Program-made: the position numbers and the translations under genes
Assembly (NCBI GenBank): GCA_943371965.1
Contig: CALRWV020000006.1
Coordinates: 1-64,000 of the forward strand
DNA: 64,000 nucleotides
Source of the DNA: CALRWV02 sp943371965
GTDB lineage: Bacteria > Bacteroidota > JABWAT01
Direction: 5' to 3'
The notes under the pieces: generated by a model
The model's database searches: none
What the model was told of the DNA's origin: nothing
Seen by the model: the letters and a program-made list of their open reading frames with translations, nothing else
Shown: positions 24,675-35,152 of the stretch, piece by piece
How the letters are laid out: the number at the start of each line of letters is the position of its first letter
Numbering within the stretch: position 1 is the first letter of the stretch

Positions 24675-26813
24675 ATGATACAAGCCATTCTAAAAAAAGG
24701 TAAAGTTTTACCTGATTCAGTTCCTGCCCCCTCAGTTTCCAAAGGCAGTTTGCTGATTAAGGTTGTAAGCTCATGTATTTCTGCAGGAACCGAACTCAGT
24801 GGCGTTTCCGAGTCAAAAAAATCAATCATTCAAAAAGCACTTGATCAACCCGAAAAAATTCAAAAAGTTCTGAATATTGTAAAATCTGAAGGAATAGTTT
24901 CAGCTTTCCAAAAAGTAAAGGGAAAATTGGATTCCGGTCGACCTACCGGTTATTCTGTTTCAGGAGTTGTCATTGGAATTGGTGAAGGAGTTTCCGGTTT
25001 TCAAATTGGTGAATCAGTAGCTGCCGCAGGAGCCGGATTGGCCAATCATGCTGAGTATGTAGATGTGCCTGTAAATCTCGTAATTAAAATGCCGGTTGGC
25101 ATGGATTACAAACAGGCATCAACAGTAACTTTGGGTGGAATCGCACTTCAAGGTGTTAGACGCGCCGATTTGAAATTGGGGGAATTCTGTGTTGTGGTCG
25201 GTGCCGGAATTTTGGGTTTGATTTCGGTCCAGTTGCTGAAACTTTCAGGAATCAGGGTTATTGCAATTGATTTGGATGACAACCGGTTGAAAATTGCAAA
25301 AGAATGCGGTGCTGAACTGGTTTTGAATCCGAAAAAAGATGACAACATAAAATCAGTGGAAAACCTGACGGCTGCAAATCTTGCTGATGCAGTTTTATTT
25401 ACTGCAGCAACATCAAGCAGTGAGCCGCTTTCACAGGCTTTTCAAATGTGCAAAAAAAAGGGGAAAGTTGTATTAGTTGGTGTTGTAGGAATGGAAATCA
25501 AACGCGAAGATATGTATGCAAAAGAACTCGATTTTCTGATTTCTACTTCTTACGGTCCCGGAAGATATGATTTGAATTATGAGCAGAAAGGACTTGATTA
25601 TCCTTACGCCTATGTCAGATGGACTGAAAACAGAAACATGCAGGAATATTTGCGGCTGGTTCATGAAAAGAAAATAAATCTGGAACCGCTGATTTCTGAA
25701 ATATTTACGATTGATAAAGTTGAAGAGGCTTTTCAAAGTCTGACAAGTTTAGAATCAAAACCATTGATGGTACTGCTTGATTATGGTCAATTTGAGCCTG
25801 AAAACCTGAATAAGTATCTGAATCATGACAGAAGGATAACTGTTTCTTCAAAATCACTTCAAAGCGGTGTAATTAGAGTTGGCGTTATTGGAACAGGTGA
25901 ATTTGCAACTTCTATCCACCTGCCTAATTTAAAAAAACTATCCGGCAAATTTTCAATTCACGCTGTAATGAGCAGAACAGGTCACAAAGCAAAAGCTGTT
26001 GCTGAACAATTTGGTGCATCTTATGCCACCACTATTGCTGAAGATATTATCAATGATAATGATATCGATTTGGTAATGATTTGTACAAGACATGACAGTC
26101 ACACGGAACTTGTGATGAAGTCGTTGAAATCTGGCAAACATGTTTTTGTTGAAAAACCTCTCTCGATTTCTGAAAAAGAAATTGACGAAATAAAAAACTA
26201 CTTCTCGGAAAATCAGAAAGAAGAAAAACCAATTCTGACAGTAGGCTTCAATCGGCGTTTCAGTAAATATATTCAGGAAATAAAATTCCATACTTCCAAA
26301 CGGATCAATCCATTATTTGTGACATACAGAATGAATGCAGGTTATATTCCTTCAAATCATTGGGTACATGAAGACGGCGGAAGAATAATCGGTGAAGCAT
26401 GTCATATCATTGATATCATGAATTTTCTTACAGAATCTGAAATTGAATCGGTTTCATATGAGTCTTTGAAACCCGTCAATGAAAAATTCATTGATAGCGA
26501 CAATAAGTCAATTGTTCTTAAATACAAAGACGGTTCAGTTTGCAGCATTGGTTATTTTTCAGTAGGGTCCCGGCAACTTTCAAAAGAATATATGGAAGTT
26601 CATTTTGATGAAAAGTCAATCGTTATGGATGACTATAAATCGCTGAAGGGATTCGGAATTAAAGTCAAAGAAATAAATTCATCATTTTCTGAAAAAGGTC
26701 AATTGCAGGAACTTGAATTTCTGCACAAATCCTTGACTGGACAATCACAAAACTGGCCAATTGAATTGTGGGATTTGCTGCAAACAACAGAAATCAGTCT
26801 GGCAATCAAATAG
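24675..26813 (+). CDS. Bi-domain oxidoreductase (zinc-type alcohol dehydrogenase + Gfo/Idh/MocA)
   Basis: A 712-residue fusion. Residues ~1-370 are a medium-chain dehydrogenase with a Rossmann loop VVVGAGILGLISVQLLKLSG and the substrate-domain signature EGVSGFQIGESVAAAGAG. Residues ~390-712 are Gfo/Idh/MocA: RVGVIGTGEFATSIHLPNL and HVFVEKPLSISEKEI with the catalytic EKP. This two-domain protein is typical of surface-polysaccharide clusters, where it probably acts on nucleotide sugars. It is the first gene of the cluster. Neither substrate is known. Confidence 0.88.
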   Translation: MIQAILKKGKVLPDSVPAPSVSKGSLLIKVVSSCISAGTELSGVSESKKSIIQKALDQPEKIQKVLNIVKSEGIVSAFQKVKGKLDSGRPTGYSVSGVVIGIGEGVSGFQIGESVAAAGAGLANHAEYVDVPVNLVIKMPVGMDYKQASTVTLGGIALQGVRRADLKLGEFCVVVGAGILGLISVQLLKLSGIRVIAIDLDDNRLKIAKECGAELVLNPKKDDNIKSVENLTAANLADAVLFTAATSSSEPLSQAFQMCKKKGKVVLVGVVGMEIKREDMYAKELDFLISTSYGPGRYDLNYEQKGLDYPYAYVRWTENRNMQEYLRLVHEKKINLEPLISEIFTIDKVEEAFQSLTSLESKPLMVLLDYGQFEPENLNKYLNHDRRITVSSKSLQSGVIRVGVIGTGEFATSIHLPNLKKLSGKFSIHAVMSRTGHKAKAVAEQFGASYATTIAEDIINDNDIDLVMICTRHDSHTELVMKSLKSGKHVFVEKPLSISEKEIDEIKNYFSENQKEEKPILTVGFNRRFSKYIQEIKFHTSKRINPLFVTYRMNAGYIPSNHWVHEDGGRIIGEACHIIDIMNFLTESEIESVSYESLKPVNEKFIDSDNKSIVLKYKDGSVCSIGYFSVGSRQLSKEYMEVHFDEKSIVMDDYKSLKGFGIKVKEINSSFSEKGQLQELEFLHKSLTGQSQNWPIELWDLLQTTEISLAIK

Positions 26814-26826
26814 AAAAAATTTTAAA

Positions 26827-27930
26827 ATGAAAAAAGTAATATCTGTAGTTGGAGCCCGTCCTAATTTTATGAAGGTTGCTCCAATTCACAAAGCATTTCA
26901 GAAATATAAAAACTCCATTACCCATCTTATCTGTCATACCGGTCAGCATTATGATGAGAAAATGTCAAAAGTTTTTTTTATCGATCTGGAAATGCCGCAA
27001 CCTGATTTCTATTTGGGAATTGGCGGGGGATCACATGCAGAACAAACTGCAAAAATCATGGTTGAATTCGAAAAAATAGTTTTGGCAGAAAAACCGGATC
27101 TGGTAATAGTTGTTGGTGATGTGAATTCAACAATTGCCTGCAGTCTTGTTGCATCAAAACTTGGGATAAAAGTTGCCCACGTTGAAGCAGGATTGAGAAG
27201 CTATGACAGGGAAATGCCTGAAGAAATCAACCGGTTGCTGACTGATTCCATTTCTGATTATCTTTTTGTCACTGAAAAAAGTGGGTTGGAAAATCTGCAA
27301 AAAGAAGGTGTAGATTCCGCTAAGATATTTTTTACAGGCAATGTTATGATTGACAGTCTGGTTGACCATCTTGAAAAATCTGATCATTCACAAATACTGA
27401 TTGATTATAAGTTGACGCCGGAAAATTATGTTCTTGTTACACTTCACCGCCCCAGCAATGTTGATTCAAAAGATTATCTTGAAAAAATGCTTGGTTTTCT
27501 GAATAAAATGGCAGGACTGTTTCCAGTTATTTTTCCAATTCATCCTCGGACAAAAAATAACCTTTCAAAATTCGGGTTGCTGGAAAAATTAAATAAATCT
27601 GTTATTCTGACCGAACCAATAGGATATATTGATTTTCTGAAGTTGACGAAAAATGCAAAGCTTATTATTACTGACAGTGGTGGAATACAGGAAGAAAGTA
27701 CATTCCTTGGCGTTCAGTGCATTACTGTAAGAAACAATACGGAAAGACCGGTAACCGTTTCAGTTGGTACAAATCAGCTCATTGGAACTGATCTTGAAAA
27801 AGTAGAAGAAGCCGCACTTGGTGTTTTGAATGGAAAAATAAAAACCGGGAAAATTCCTGACTTATGGGATGGAAAGGCTGCAGGTAGAATTACAGAAATA
27901 ATCAGTCAAAAATTGATAGGTATTAAATGA
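26827..27930 (+). CDS. wecB: UDP-N-acetylglucosamine 2-epimerase (non-hydrolysing)
   Basis: A 367-residue protein. The start at 26827 (ATG, after GAAAAAATTTTAAA) begins the family's N-terminal MKKVISVVGARPNFMKVAPI. Other signatures are HTGQHYD, VVVGDVNSTIACSLVA, HVEAGLRS, PEEINRLLTD and TDSGGIQEES. It converts UDP-GlcNAc to UDP-ManNAc for polysaccharide synthesis. It overlaps the next gene by 4 bp. Confidence 0.95.
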   Translation: MKKVISVVGARPNFMKVAPIHKAFQKYKNSITHLICHTGQHYDEKMSKVFFIDLEMPQPDFYLGIGGGSHAEQTAKIMVEFEKIVLAEKPDLVIVVGDVNSTIACSLVASKLGIKVAHVEAGLRSYDREMPEEINRLLTDSISDYLFVTEKSGLENLQKEGVDSAKIFFTGNVMIDSLVDHLEKSDHSQILIDYKLTPENYVLVTLHRPSNVDSKDYLEKMLGFLNKMAGLFPVIFPIHPRTKNNLSKFGLLEKLNKSVILTEPIGYIDFLKLTKNAKLIITDSGGIQEESTFLGVQCITVRNNTERPVTVSVGTNQLIGTDLEKVEEAALGVLNGKIKTGKIPDLWDGKAAGRITEIISQKLIGIK

Positions 27931-28367
27931 TAAAAGAAGTTAAGCACAACAATGAATTGTTTGCAATTATTGTCCCCGATGATTTTGATAAACCCGGAAT
28001 ATCTTTTTTTACAGATAACGATCTCTCACAGCAGCTTGCCTATATGCACCACCCTGAAGGGAAAGTGATACAACCACACATCCATAATCCCGTTCCGAGA
28101 GAAGTTCATTTCACTCAGGAAGTCTTGTTCATCAAACGCGGAAAACTCCGTGTTGATTTTTATGATGACAATCAGGTTTATATTGAAAGTTATATTCTTT
28201 CAAAAGGTGATGTCATTTTGCTTATAAAAGGTGGACATGGTTTTGAAGTATTGGAAGAACTGGAAATGTTTGAAGTAAAACAGGGCCCTTATGCAGGAGA
28301 ACAGGATAAAACCCGGTTTGTTATGCCCGATTTGTCAAAACCTGTAATGAAAAGTATCAAGGAATAA
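27927..28367 (+). CDS. Cupin-fold protein of the polysaccharide cluster
   Basis: A 146-residue single-domain cupin with start overlapping the wecB stop (ATGA). The metal-site motifs are partly visible: IQPHIHNPVPREVHFTQEV supplies histidines and a glutamate, and GDVILLIKGGHGFEVL is the second cupin motif. Such proteins occur beside DegT aminotransferases in glycan loci and may modify a nucleotide sugar or act as a binding protein. Function is inferred from context only. Confidence 0.7.
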   Translation: MIKEVKHNNELFAIIVPDDFDKPGISFFTDNDLSQQLAYMHHPEGKVIQPHIHNPVPREVHFTQEVLFIKRGKLRVDFYDDNQVYIESYILSKGDVILLIKGGHGFEVLEELEMFEVKQGPYAGEQDKTRFVMPDLSKPVMKSIKE

Positions 28368-28369
28368 CC

Positions 28370-29497
28370 ATGAGTGAATTTATTGCAGTTAATGAACCAC
28401 TTCTAAATGGCAACGAAAAAAAATATCTGAATGAATGCATTGATACTGGATGGATTTCATCAGAAGGCCCATTTATTAAAAAGTTCGAAGATATGCTTGC
28501 TGCAGAAGTAAACCGGAAGCATGGAATTGCGGTTTCAAATGGATCTGTAGCACTCGATATGGCTATCATCGCATTGGGAATCGGAAAAGATGATGAGGTT
28601 ATTTTACCGACATTCACCATTATCTCATGTGCAGCTGCAATTGTTAGGGCAGGAGCCAAGCCGGTTGTTGTTGATTCTGATCCCGTTACCTGGAATATGG
28701 ATGTAAACCAGATAGAGCAGAAAATTACCAAAAAAACCAAAGCAATTATGGTAGTACATATTTATGGACTTCCTGTTGATATGGATCCGGTAATTACTTT
28801 AGCTCAAAAATATGGGTTGAAAATAATTGAAGATGCAGCTGAAATGCACGGCCAAACATACAAAGGAAAGCCGTGCGGAAGTTTTGGTGATATTTCCACT
28901 TTCAGCTTTTACCCAAACAAACACATAACAACCGGAGAAGGTGGAATGGTTGTGACAAATGACGATCATTTGGCAGCAAGACTTCGGTCGCTTCGGAATT
29001 TGTGTTTTATACACGAAAAAAGATTTTATCACGAAGAACTCGGATGGAATTACCGATTTACCAATTTGCAGGCAGCATTGGGATTGGCTCAGCTTGAAAG
29101 ATTGAAAGAACATGTTGTTCTGAAAAGAAAAATGGGATTGAAATATTCAGAATTGTTTTCCGGACTTTCTGAAATTCAATTGCCGTTGCAAAAGACAGAT
29201 TTTGCGGAGAATATTTATTGGGTTTATGGAATTGTATTAAAAGATCACATTCCGTTTGATGCAGAATTTGCAATGAAAAAATTGGCTGAAAAGAAAATAG
29301 GAACCAGACCATTTTTTTATCCGATGCATCAGCAACCTGTGTTTCTTAAAATGGGTTTGTTTAAAAATGAAATCCATCCTTTTGCAGAAAAAATGGCATC
29401 TAGAGGATTTTATGTTCCTAGTGGATTGGCTTTAAAGGAAGAACAGATGGTTACAGTTGCAGAAAAAGTAAGAGAGATTTTCAATGAGTGTCTTTAA
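28370..29497 (+). CDS. DegT/DnrJ/EryC1/StrS-family sugar aminotransferase
   Basis: A 375-residue PLP enzyme of normal family length. Visible motifs are GIAVSNGSVALDMAIIALG, EDAAEMHGQTYKGKPCGSFG and the PLP lysine segment FSFYPNKHITTGEGGMV. The family transfers an amino group to keto-sugar nucleotides. Together with WecB and the bi-domain oxidoreductase it indicates an amino-sugar in the surface glycan. The exact product is not known. It overlaps the methyltransferase gene by 14 bp. Confidence 0.92.
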   Translation: MSEFIAVNEPLLNGNEKKYLNECIDTGWISSEGPFIKKFEDMLAAEVNRKHGIAVSNGSVALDMAIIALGIGKDDEVILPTFTIISCAAAIVRAGAKPVVVDSDPVTWNMDVNQIEQKITKKTKAIMVVHIYGLPVDMDPVITLAQKYGLKIIEDAAEMHGQTYKGKPCGSFGDISTFSFYPNKHITTGEGGMVVTNDDHLAARLRSLRNLCFIHEKRFYHEELGWNYRFTNLQAALGLAQLERLKEHVVLKRKMGLKYSELFSGLSEIQLPLQKTDFAENIYWVYGIVLKDHIPFDAEFAMKKLAEKKIGTRPFFYPMHQQPVFLKMGLFKNEIHPFAEKMASRGFYVPSGLALKEEQMVTVAEKVREIFNECL

Positions 29498-30248
29498 CAA
29501 ATACTCCCAATATTACAATCTTCTTTACAAAGACAAAAACTATAGCAGTGAGACTGAATATATTCTTGAATTGGCAAATAAATATTCTGTAAATTCCAAA
29601 TCGATTCTGGAGCTTGGATGCGGAACAGGATCACATGCATTTTGTTTTGCTGAAAAAGGATTTACTGTTCATGGCATTGATTTAAGTGAAGGAATGGTTA
29701 ATGCTGCAAATTCCAGAAAGCAGCAATCAAAATATTCCAGTCAACTTTCATTTGAAAGTGGTGATGTCAGAAATTATTCCATTGAAAAGAAATTTGATGT
29801 TGTTCTTTCACTTTTTCATGTTATCAGTTATCAGACTTCCAATACAGATCTTTTAAATGCATTTACAACTGCAAAAAAACAGTTATCTCCAGATGGTGTT
29901 TTTATTTTTGACTGCTGGTATGGACCTGGGGTGCTGTCAGACCCACCAACTGTAAGAATTAAAAGATTGGAAGATGAAGAAATATTTGTCTCCAGATTTG
30001 CGGAACCCATTGTACATAGTAAAGAAAATATTGTTGATGTAAATTATAATCTGATTATCCGTGACAAAATAAATCACTCCTATGAAGAACTAACTGAAAC
30101 CCACAGAATGCGCTATCTGTTTTATCCTGAAGTGGAACTGATGCTCACTCAGGTTGGATTGAAAATTGTATCATTCAATAAATGGATGACATTTGACAAT
30201 CCTGATCTCAAAACCTGGTATGTCTGTTTTTGTATTAAACACATCTGA
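29484..30248 (+). CDS. Class I SAM-dependent methyltransferase
   Basis: A 254-residue protein with SAM motif I ILELGCGTGSHAFCFAEKG, motif II VHGIDLSEGMVNAA and FDVVLSLFHVISY. In this cluster it probably methylates a sugar or sugar nucleotide. The target is unknown. Confidence 0.85.
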   Translation: MSVFNKYSQYYNLLYKDKNYSSETEYILELANKYSVNSKSILELGCGTGSHAFCFAEKGFTVHGIDLSEGMVNAANSRKQQSKYSSQLSFESGDVRNYSIEKKFDVVLSLFHVISYQTSNTDLLNAFTTAKKQLSPDGVFIFDCWYGPGVLSDPPTVRIKRLEDEEIFVSRFAEPIVHSKENIVDVNYNLIIRDKINHSYEELTETHRMRYLFYPEVELMLTQVGLKIVSFNKWMTFDNPDLKTWYVCFCIKHI

Positions 30249-30253
30249 ATTAA

Positions 30254-31498
30254 ATGACAGAAAAAAAAGTTGGCAATATTCTCTGGTATACTGCACCGCT
30301 TTTTCAGGCTGGTGGCGGTGAACGCCTTTTGTTTGAAGGTCTTAACTGGTTAAATAAAAATGGAATTAATGCATCTCTGATTGCAGATGGAGTAAATATT
30401 GCTCCTGAACATTTTTTCGGCAAATCAGAACTTCCATTTAAAGTACATGTTCTTTCTGAAAAACAACACAAAAATATTTTCACAAAATATTTTGAGATTT
30501 GCAGAATGATAAAAAAGCTAAAGCCTGACATTATCATTGCAAACAGTCAGGCAGAGGCTGCAAAACTTTATTTGTTCAGATTTATTTTTCCTGGTTTTAA
30601 TTACAAATATGTTTGTTTTATCCATGGTTCATTTTTTCAGTTTTCTGATGATTATGAAAAATATATGCTGCCATTCAAAAAACATCTGAATGAAATCCGG
30701 CTAAATGATCCGGTTTATACCCAGCAGATTCCAGAAGAAATCCCTTCACTCAAATTGATATCGAGAATCAAAAAGGAATTAACTTCATTTGTGAAATTCA
30801 ACGCAGTGCACCATTCTGAAGCCATTTTTGTCCTTACTGCAAAAGCGAAAAGGGAAATCGAAATTCTCTATGATCACGGTAAAGTTTTTTCTGCAAAGGG
30901 TGCATTCAGCGAATCTGAAATCGAAATAAAAAACGGGTTCAATGATTTGAAGAGTAAATATGGCAGTGTTGGGAAAAAAGTGATCTTTTCACTCTGCAGA
31001 TTGGTTCCCAAAAAAAGAGTTGATTTCATAATAAGATCATTTGCTTTGCTTTGTGAATCTGATGCTGATACTGTTTTATGGATTGGTGGAAATGGACCGC
31101 ATAAAAATGAACTGATCAGAATTGCAGATGAGTTGGGAATCCGTAACAGAATCCATTTTATTGGTTTTGTTGCTGACAATGAAATTATAGACCATTATAT
31201 GAGTGCAGATGCGTTTATCTGTGCTGATATTGCAGATTATGACATTACAACTCACTTTGCATTGGCTTTGGGCCGGAAAGTAATTGTTTCTTCACAACAT
31301 GATTTTGAAACGTCAGCCGATCAACTCCAATTGCTTTTCAAATTTGAAAATAGTCACGAACATGCATCAGCTAAAATGAAGGATGCACTCAATTCTTCTC
31401 ATCCTGTTTCAGAAACAGCTCTTCAAAATTTTGTAAAAAATCATTCATGGGAATCCTATTTTAAAAAATTGTATGATGTAATGAACATTGTCTCTTAA
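30254..31498 (+). CDS. Glycosyltransferase family 4
   Basis: A 414-residue GT-B enzyme. The N-terminal loop FQAGGGERLLFEGLNWL and the donor-domain segments ICRLVPKKRVDFIIRSFALL (leading residues vary) and LWIGGNGPHKNELIRIADEL are typical of GT4. The C-terminal E-x7-E motif is poorly kept (HFALALGRKVIVSS), so the donor site is somewhat divergent. It probably adds a sugar to a lipid-linked intermediate. Confidence 0.82.
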   Translation: MTEKKVGNILWYTAPLFQAGGGERLLFEGLNWLNKNGINASLIADGVNIAPEHFFGKSELPFKVHVLSEKQHKNIFTKYFEICRMIKKLKPDIIIANSQAEAAKLYLFRFIFPGFNYKYVCFIHGSFFQFSDDYEKYMLPFKKHLNEIRLNDPVYTQQIPEEIPSLKLISRIKKELTSFVKFNAVHHSEAIFVLTAKAKREIEILYDHGKVFSAKGAFSESEIEIKNGFNDLKSKYGSVGKKVIFSLCRLVPKKRVDFIIRSFALLCESDADTVLWIGGNGPHKNELIRIADELGIRNRIHFIGFVADNEIIDHYMSADAFICADIADYDITTHFALALGRKVIVSSQHDFETSADQLQLLFKFENSHEHASAKMKDALNSSHPVSETALQNFVKNHSWESYFKKLYDVMNIVS

Positions 31499-31526
31499 TG
31501 CTTTCAATATTATTTAATTCCAAACA

Positions 31527-32999
31527 ATGCTGACTCACCTTAAAAATGTTTCCAAGGATACTCTCATCTACGGTATTGGAAGTTCACTTTCAAGTCTTGT
31601 TACATTTGCGCTGATTCCCCTTTACGGGTACTATTTTTCCCCAACAGAATATGGTTATTTAACCTTAATCGTAACGTTTCAGACAATTCTTGAAATATCC
31701 ATACTTTTTGGATTCAATACCGGTTTTTTCAGATACTACATTATGGCTGTTACCGAAGAAGAAAAGAACTCCGTTTATTCTTCTTCTCATCTGCTTGTAT
31801 TAATAACCGGCTTGATTGTTTTCTTTTTTGTTTTTGTTTTCAACGGAGAACTGACTGAATTTCTTCTTGGAGATTCCGGAAAGGTGTCTCTTGTTTATAT
31901 TGCTGCCCTAACAGCATTCCTTAACTCATTTATGACAATTGGTTTTTCCCAGATGCGTTCTGAAAGAAAGAGTGTTCAATTTGGAATTTTCCAGTTATTC
32001 AGGGTAACAATGATCGGTTTATTCAATGTTGTTTTCATTGCTTTGTTTTCAATGAAGTACGATGGCGTTATTTGGGGAAATCTGATTGCATCCTGTTTGA
32101 TGACAGCAGCATTCTATTTATTTGTAACAGGAAAGATCAAGTATCATTATTCATATGAAACAGCAAAAAAAATATTTCTGTTCTCAATACCTGTTTTTGC
32201 TGGAAATATAACATACTATTCACTGGGATTTGCAGACCGTTTTTTCCTGAATTCCTTTGTTTCCAAAGAGGAACTTGGTATATATTCTTTGGGTGTCAAG
32301 ATTTCATCAATTCTGAATGCAGGTTTAATCAGTCCATTCAGTACCGCTGTTGTCCCTTACGCTTTGTCAATCGCAAAGGAAAACTATTTTGAGGCAACCT
32401 ATCAGAATATAATCAGGTATTTTGTTTCTGTGTTGTTTTCTGTTTCAATAGTACTGATGGTTTTTGCGAAAGAAATTATTGGTATTTCTTCATCCCCTGA
32501 ATATTCAATGGCTTGGATGATTATAGGACCTGTAATTATTTCAAATGTTTTTTATGCTCTCTTTTATAATTTTACCATTGTTCTTGATATCAGGGAAAAA
32601 ACTTTTTATGGATTGATTATTATCGCAATTTCTTCTGTTGTCAGTCTTATTCTGAATTTTATTCTGATAAAAAAATACGGGATACGTGGTGCCATATTTA
32701 CAAATATCATTTCAAATCTGACGCTTGTTTTATTATCGTATTTCTTTTGCCAGAGAATCATGAAAATACGGTACCCTGTTTTCGGATTTTGGGTGCTGTT
32801 GGGAATTTATATGTTATCGACAGGAGTGATATATTTTTTCAATTTTTATGACTCGTTATCAATTCTTGCAGATTATATTATTAAGGCATTGTTTACCTGT
32901 ATTGTAATCCCGCTTTCCCTATTTATATCCGGACTGATTGGGAAAAAAGAACTTCAGTTTGCAGTTGGAATTATTAAAAGAAGGAATATCAGATCATGA
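31527..32999 (+). CDS. Polysaccharide (lipid-linked oligosaccharide) flippase
   Basis: A 490-residue membrane protein with about 12-14 hydrophobic helices. The N-terminus (KDTLIYGIGSSLSSLVTFAL, PLYGYYFSPTEYGYLTLIV) matches the Wzx/polysaccharide-biosynthesis flippase family. It would move undecaprenyl-linked oligosaccharides across the inner membrane. No Wzy polymerase was recognised in the cluster. Its stop overlaps the next start (ATGA). Confidence 0.88.
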   Translation: MLTHLKNVSKDTLIYGIGSSLSSLVTFALIPLYGYYFSPTEYGYLTLIVTFQTILEISILFGFNTGFFRYYIMAVTEEEKNSVYSSSHLLVLITGLIVFFFVFVFNGELTEFLLGDSGKVSLVYIAALTAFLNSFMTIGFSQMRSERKSVQFGIFQLFRVTMIGLFNVVFIALFSMKYDGVIWGNLIASCLMTAAFYLFVTGKIKYHYSYETAKKIFLFSIPVFAGNITYYSLGFADRFFLNSFVSKEELGIYSLGVKISSILNAGLISPFSTAVVPYALSIAKENYFEATYQNIIRYFVSVLFSVSIVLMVFAKEIIGISSSPEYSMAWMIIGPVIISNVFYALFYNFTIVLDIREKTFYGLIIIAISSVVSLILNFILIKKYGIRGAIFTNIISNLTLVLLSYFFCQRIMKIRYPVFGFWVLLGIYMLSTGVIYFFNFYDSLSILADYIIKALFTCIVIPLSLFISGLIGKKELQFAVGIIKRRNIRS

Positions 33000-35152
33000 T
33001 TTCCTTCAAACATGCTGTTAAAAAAATAAGGAAAATTACTCCATATAAATTGAAGCATAGACTTTTTGATTCCCTTGTTTTGGATGGGATCAAAAGATGG
33101 AAATATTTGAATACTGATCAGAGAATCAAACAGGATCAAAAAATAATTTGGCATTCTTCATTTGAATCTGATAAAATGGATTTTTCAGGTATTGAAAAAA
33201 AAGTTGCTGTTTATATCTCAGAACGGTACCTCAATCATGAATATGATTTGTTGGGCAGTGGTTGGGTGAAGAACGATTATGATACCAGTGCAACAGGAAT
33301 GCATGGTATACAGTATCAAATGAATATCTTAATTCCGGAATTTGATTCCGGTGGAAATTGGTTAGCCTTTATTTTGAATGAAGTGAATTTAAATTCCTCA
33401 CAAAAAATATGGTCGATGGTTGATCCCAATTATAATCCGATTGACTGGCAAAAAGATTTTAAAAGCGGTTACCGTTGGAGTCAGAAAAGATGGTATAAAG
33501 ATCAGCAAATCGGAAAAGTATCAGGTTCAGATATTAAAGTTTCGTGGGAATTGGGACGGATGCAGCATTTGTTTCAACTTTCACTTTTTGCTGTTCTGCT
33601 TCATGAAAAGCGGGATGAAATTATCAGGGAATTCCGGAATCAGATTTTGGATTTCATTTCTGCCAATCCGCCGGGGATGGGTGTTCAATGGACTTGTACA
33701 ATGGATGTTGCCATCAGAACGGTGAATATGCTGTTGTCTTATGATTTATTGTGTCAGTTGGATACCAAATCAATTTTAAATGACAGTTTTAAACAGGCAT
33801 TTGCAAATTCAATCTTTGAACATGGAATTCATATCAGTGAAAATCTGGAATGGAACCCATACTTGAGAACGAATCATTTTTTGGCTGATATTGCAGGTTT
33901 GGTTTTTATCGGGTTTTATTTACCTGAATCTGAAGTCGTTTCAACTTGGCTTCAACTCGGAATTCGTGAATTCATTAATGAAATTGGATTGCAGTTCAAT
34001 AAAGACGGCTCCAATTTTGAGGCATCAACCTCTTATCATAAATTAAGCGGTGAAATGTTGGTATACACCGTGGCTTTAATTTCAGGTAACGAAGATTTAA
34101 TTAAATCAAGACTGCAAAAAGTTAAAGGACTTAATGACTATTTAATTGAATCCGGAAGAAAAAATATTTTGCCAAATTGGATTTACGACAGGCTATTTTT
34201 AGCAGGACAATTTACAGCAACTCTTATAAAACCATCCAATGAAATTCCCCAAATAGGTGATAATGATAGCGGATATTTTCTTAAAATGTCACCAGTCGGT
34301 GAATTCCTTTCAAGTGAACAGGCTAAAAGTAAATACAAAAATCTTGAAAGTTACAATTCGATACAGGAAATTTATTGGGACGAAAATTCATTGAATCATT
34401 CCCCATTTATTTCAGCGGTTGATGGGTTGTTTAATTTAAATTCATTTTCAAAGTATTCTGAAAAATATCCACTTGAAAAATCATTCATTCATTTATTGGC
34501 AAGTGAAAGAAAGATAGAACCTAGCATTCAGAAAAAACCGGAACTCAAAGTGAATTCATTTGATTATAAATCGTTGAGATTTCAAAATGAATTTAGTGTA
34601 AAGCCCGAATCTGAAAATATTTCTCCGTTGACTGAAAATATGGTATTTAACTTTTTTCCTGATTTTGGAATTTATGTGTTCAGGTCAAACAGAATCCATC
34701 TTGTTATGTTTGCAGGATCTATTGGACAAAACAATTTGGGCGGTCATTCTCACAATGACAAATTATCCTTTGAATTGACTATAGATGGTAAGGATTATTT
34801 TAAAGATCCAGGTTCATATTGCTACACACCATTCCCGGAATACAGGAATAAATTCAGGGGAACACATTCACATAATGTTATGGTTTCAGAAGACAACGAA
34901 GAACAAAACAGTTTTCAGGAAGGAATAAACGGATTGTTTGCAATGGAAAATGAAACAAAGTGCGATGTAGTTTCTTTTTCTCATAATTCAATCGCTTTAA
35001 GGCTGTGTTTCCGTAAGACAATTCAGGTACGTGAATTTACTGTTGATGAAAGTGAAATCATTGTCAGAAATTTTTCGGATAGACAATTCCATCTTAATTC
35101 TGAAACTTCCGGTATTTATTCAAATGGATATGGAAAATTGATAAATGGCTGA
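32996..35152 (+). CDS. Heparinase II/III-like protein
   Basis: A 718-residue protein. The N-terminal half is an alpha/alpha toroid as in alginate and heparin lyases (WTCTMDVAIRTVNMLLSYDL, NPYLRTNHFLADIAGLVFIG, FNKDGSNFEASTSYHKL). The C-terminal half is the beta-sandwich of the heparinase II/III family (GQNNLGGHSHNDKLSFELTI, YFKDPGSYCYTP, RGTHSHNVMVSEDNE). There is no signal peptide. Such genes are regular members of polysaccharide loci with GT4 enzymes and bi-domain oxidoreductases, where their role (editing, or degradation of misplaced chains) is unsettled. Confidence 0.85.
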   Translation: MISFKHAVKKIRKITPYKLKHRLFDSLVLDGIKRWKYLNTDQRIKQDQKIIWHSSFESDKMDFSGIEKKVAVYISERYLNHEYDLLGSGWVKNDYDTSATGMHGIQYQMNILIPEFDSGGNWLAFILNEVNLNSSQKIWSMVDPNYNPIDWQKDFKSGYRWSQKRWYKDQQIGKVSGSDIKVSWELGRMQHLFQLSLFAVLLHEKRDEIIREFRNQILDFISANPPGMGVQWTCTMDVAIRTVNMLLSYDLLCQLDTKSILNDSFKQAFANSIFEHGIHISENLEWNPYLRTNHFLADIAGLVFIGFYLPESEVVSTWLQLGIREFINEIGLQFNKDGSNFEASTSYHKLSGEMLVYTVALISGNEDLIKSRLQKVKGLNDYLIESGRKNILPNWIYDRLFLAGQFTATLIKPSNEIPQIGDNDSGYFLKMSPVGEFLSSEQAKSKYKNLESYNSIQEIYWDENSLNHSPFISAVDGLFNLNSFSKYSEKYPLEKSFIHLLASERKIEPSIQKKPELKVNSFDYKSLRFQNEFSVKPESENISPLTENMVFNFFPDFGIYVFRSNRIHLVMFAGSIGQNNLGGHSHNDKLSFELTIDGKDYFKDPGSYCYTPFPEYRNKFRGTHSHNVMVSEDNEEQNSFQEGINGLFAMENETKCDVVSFSHNSIALRLCFRKTIQVREFTVDESEIIVRNFSDRQFHLNSETSGIYSNGYGKLING

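Noticed and set aside
28357..28740. Antisense open frame opposite the aminotransferase gene
   Set aside because: It has no homology-like features or start signal and is explained by codon bias on the coding strand. The same applies to antisense frames opposite rpsB (41755-42096) and the DUF92 gene (9173-9571).
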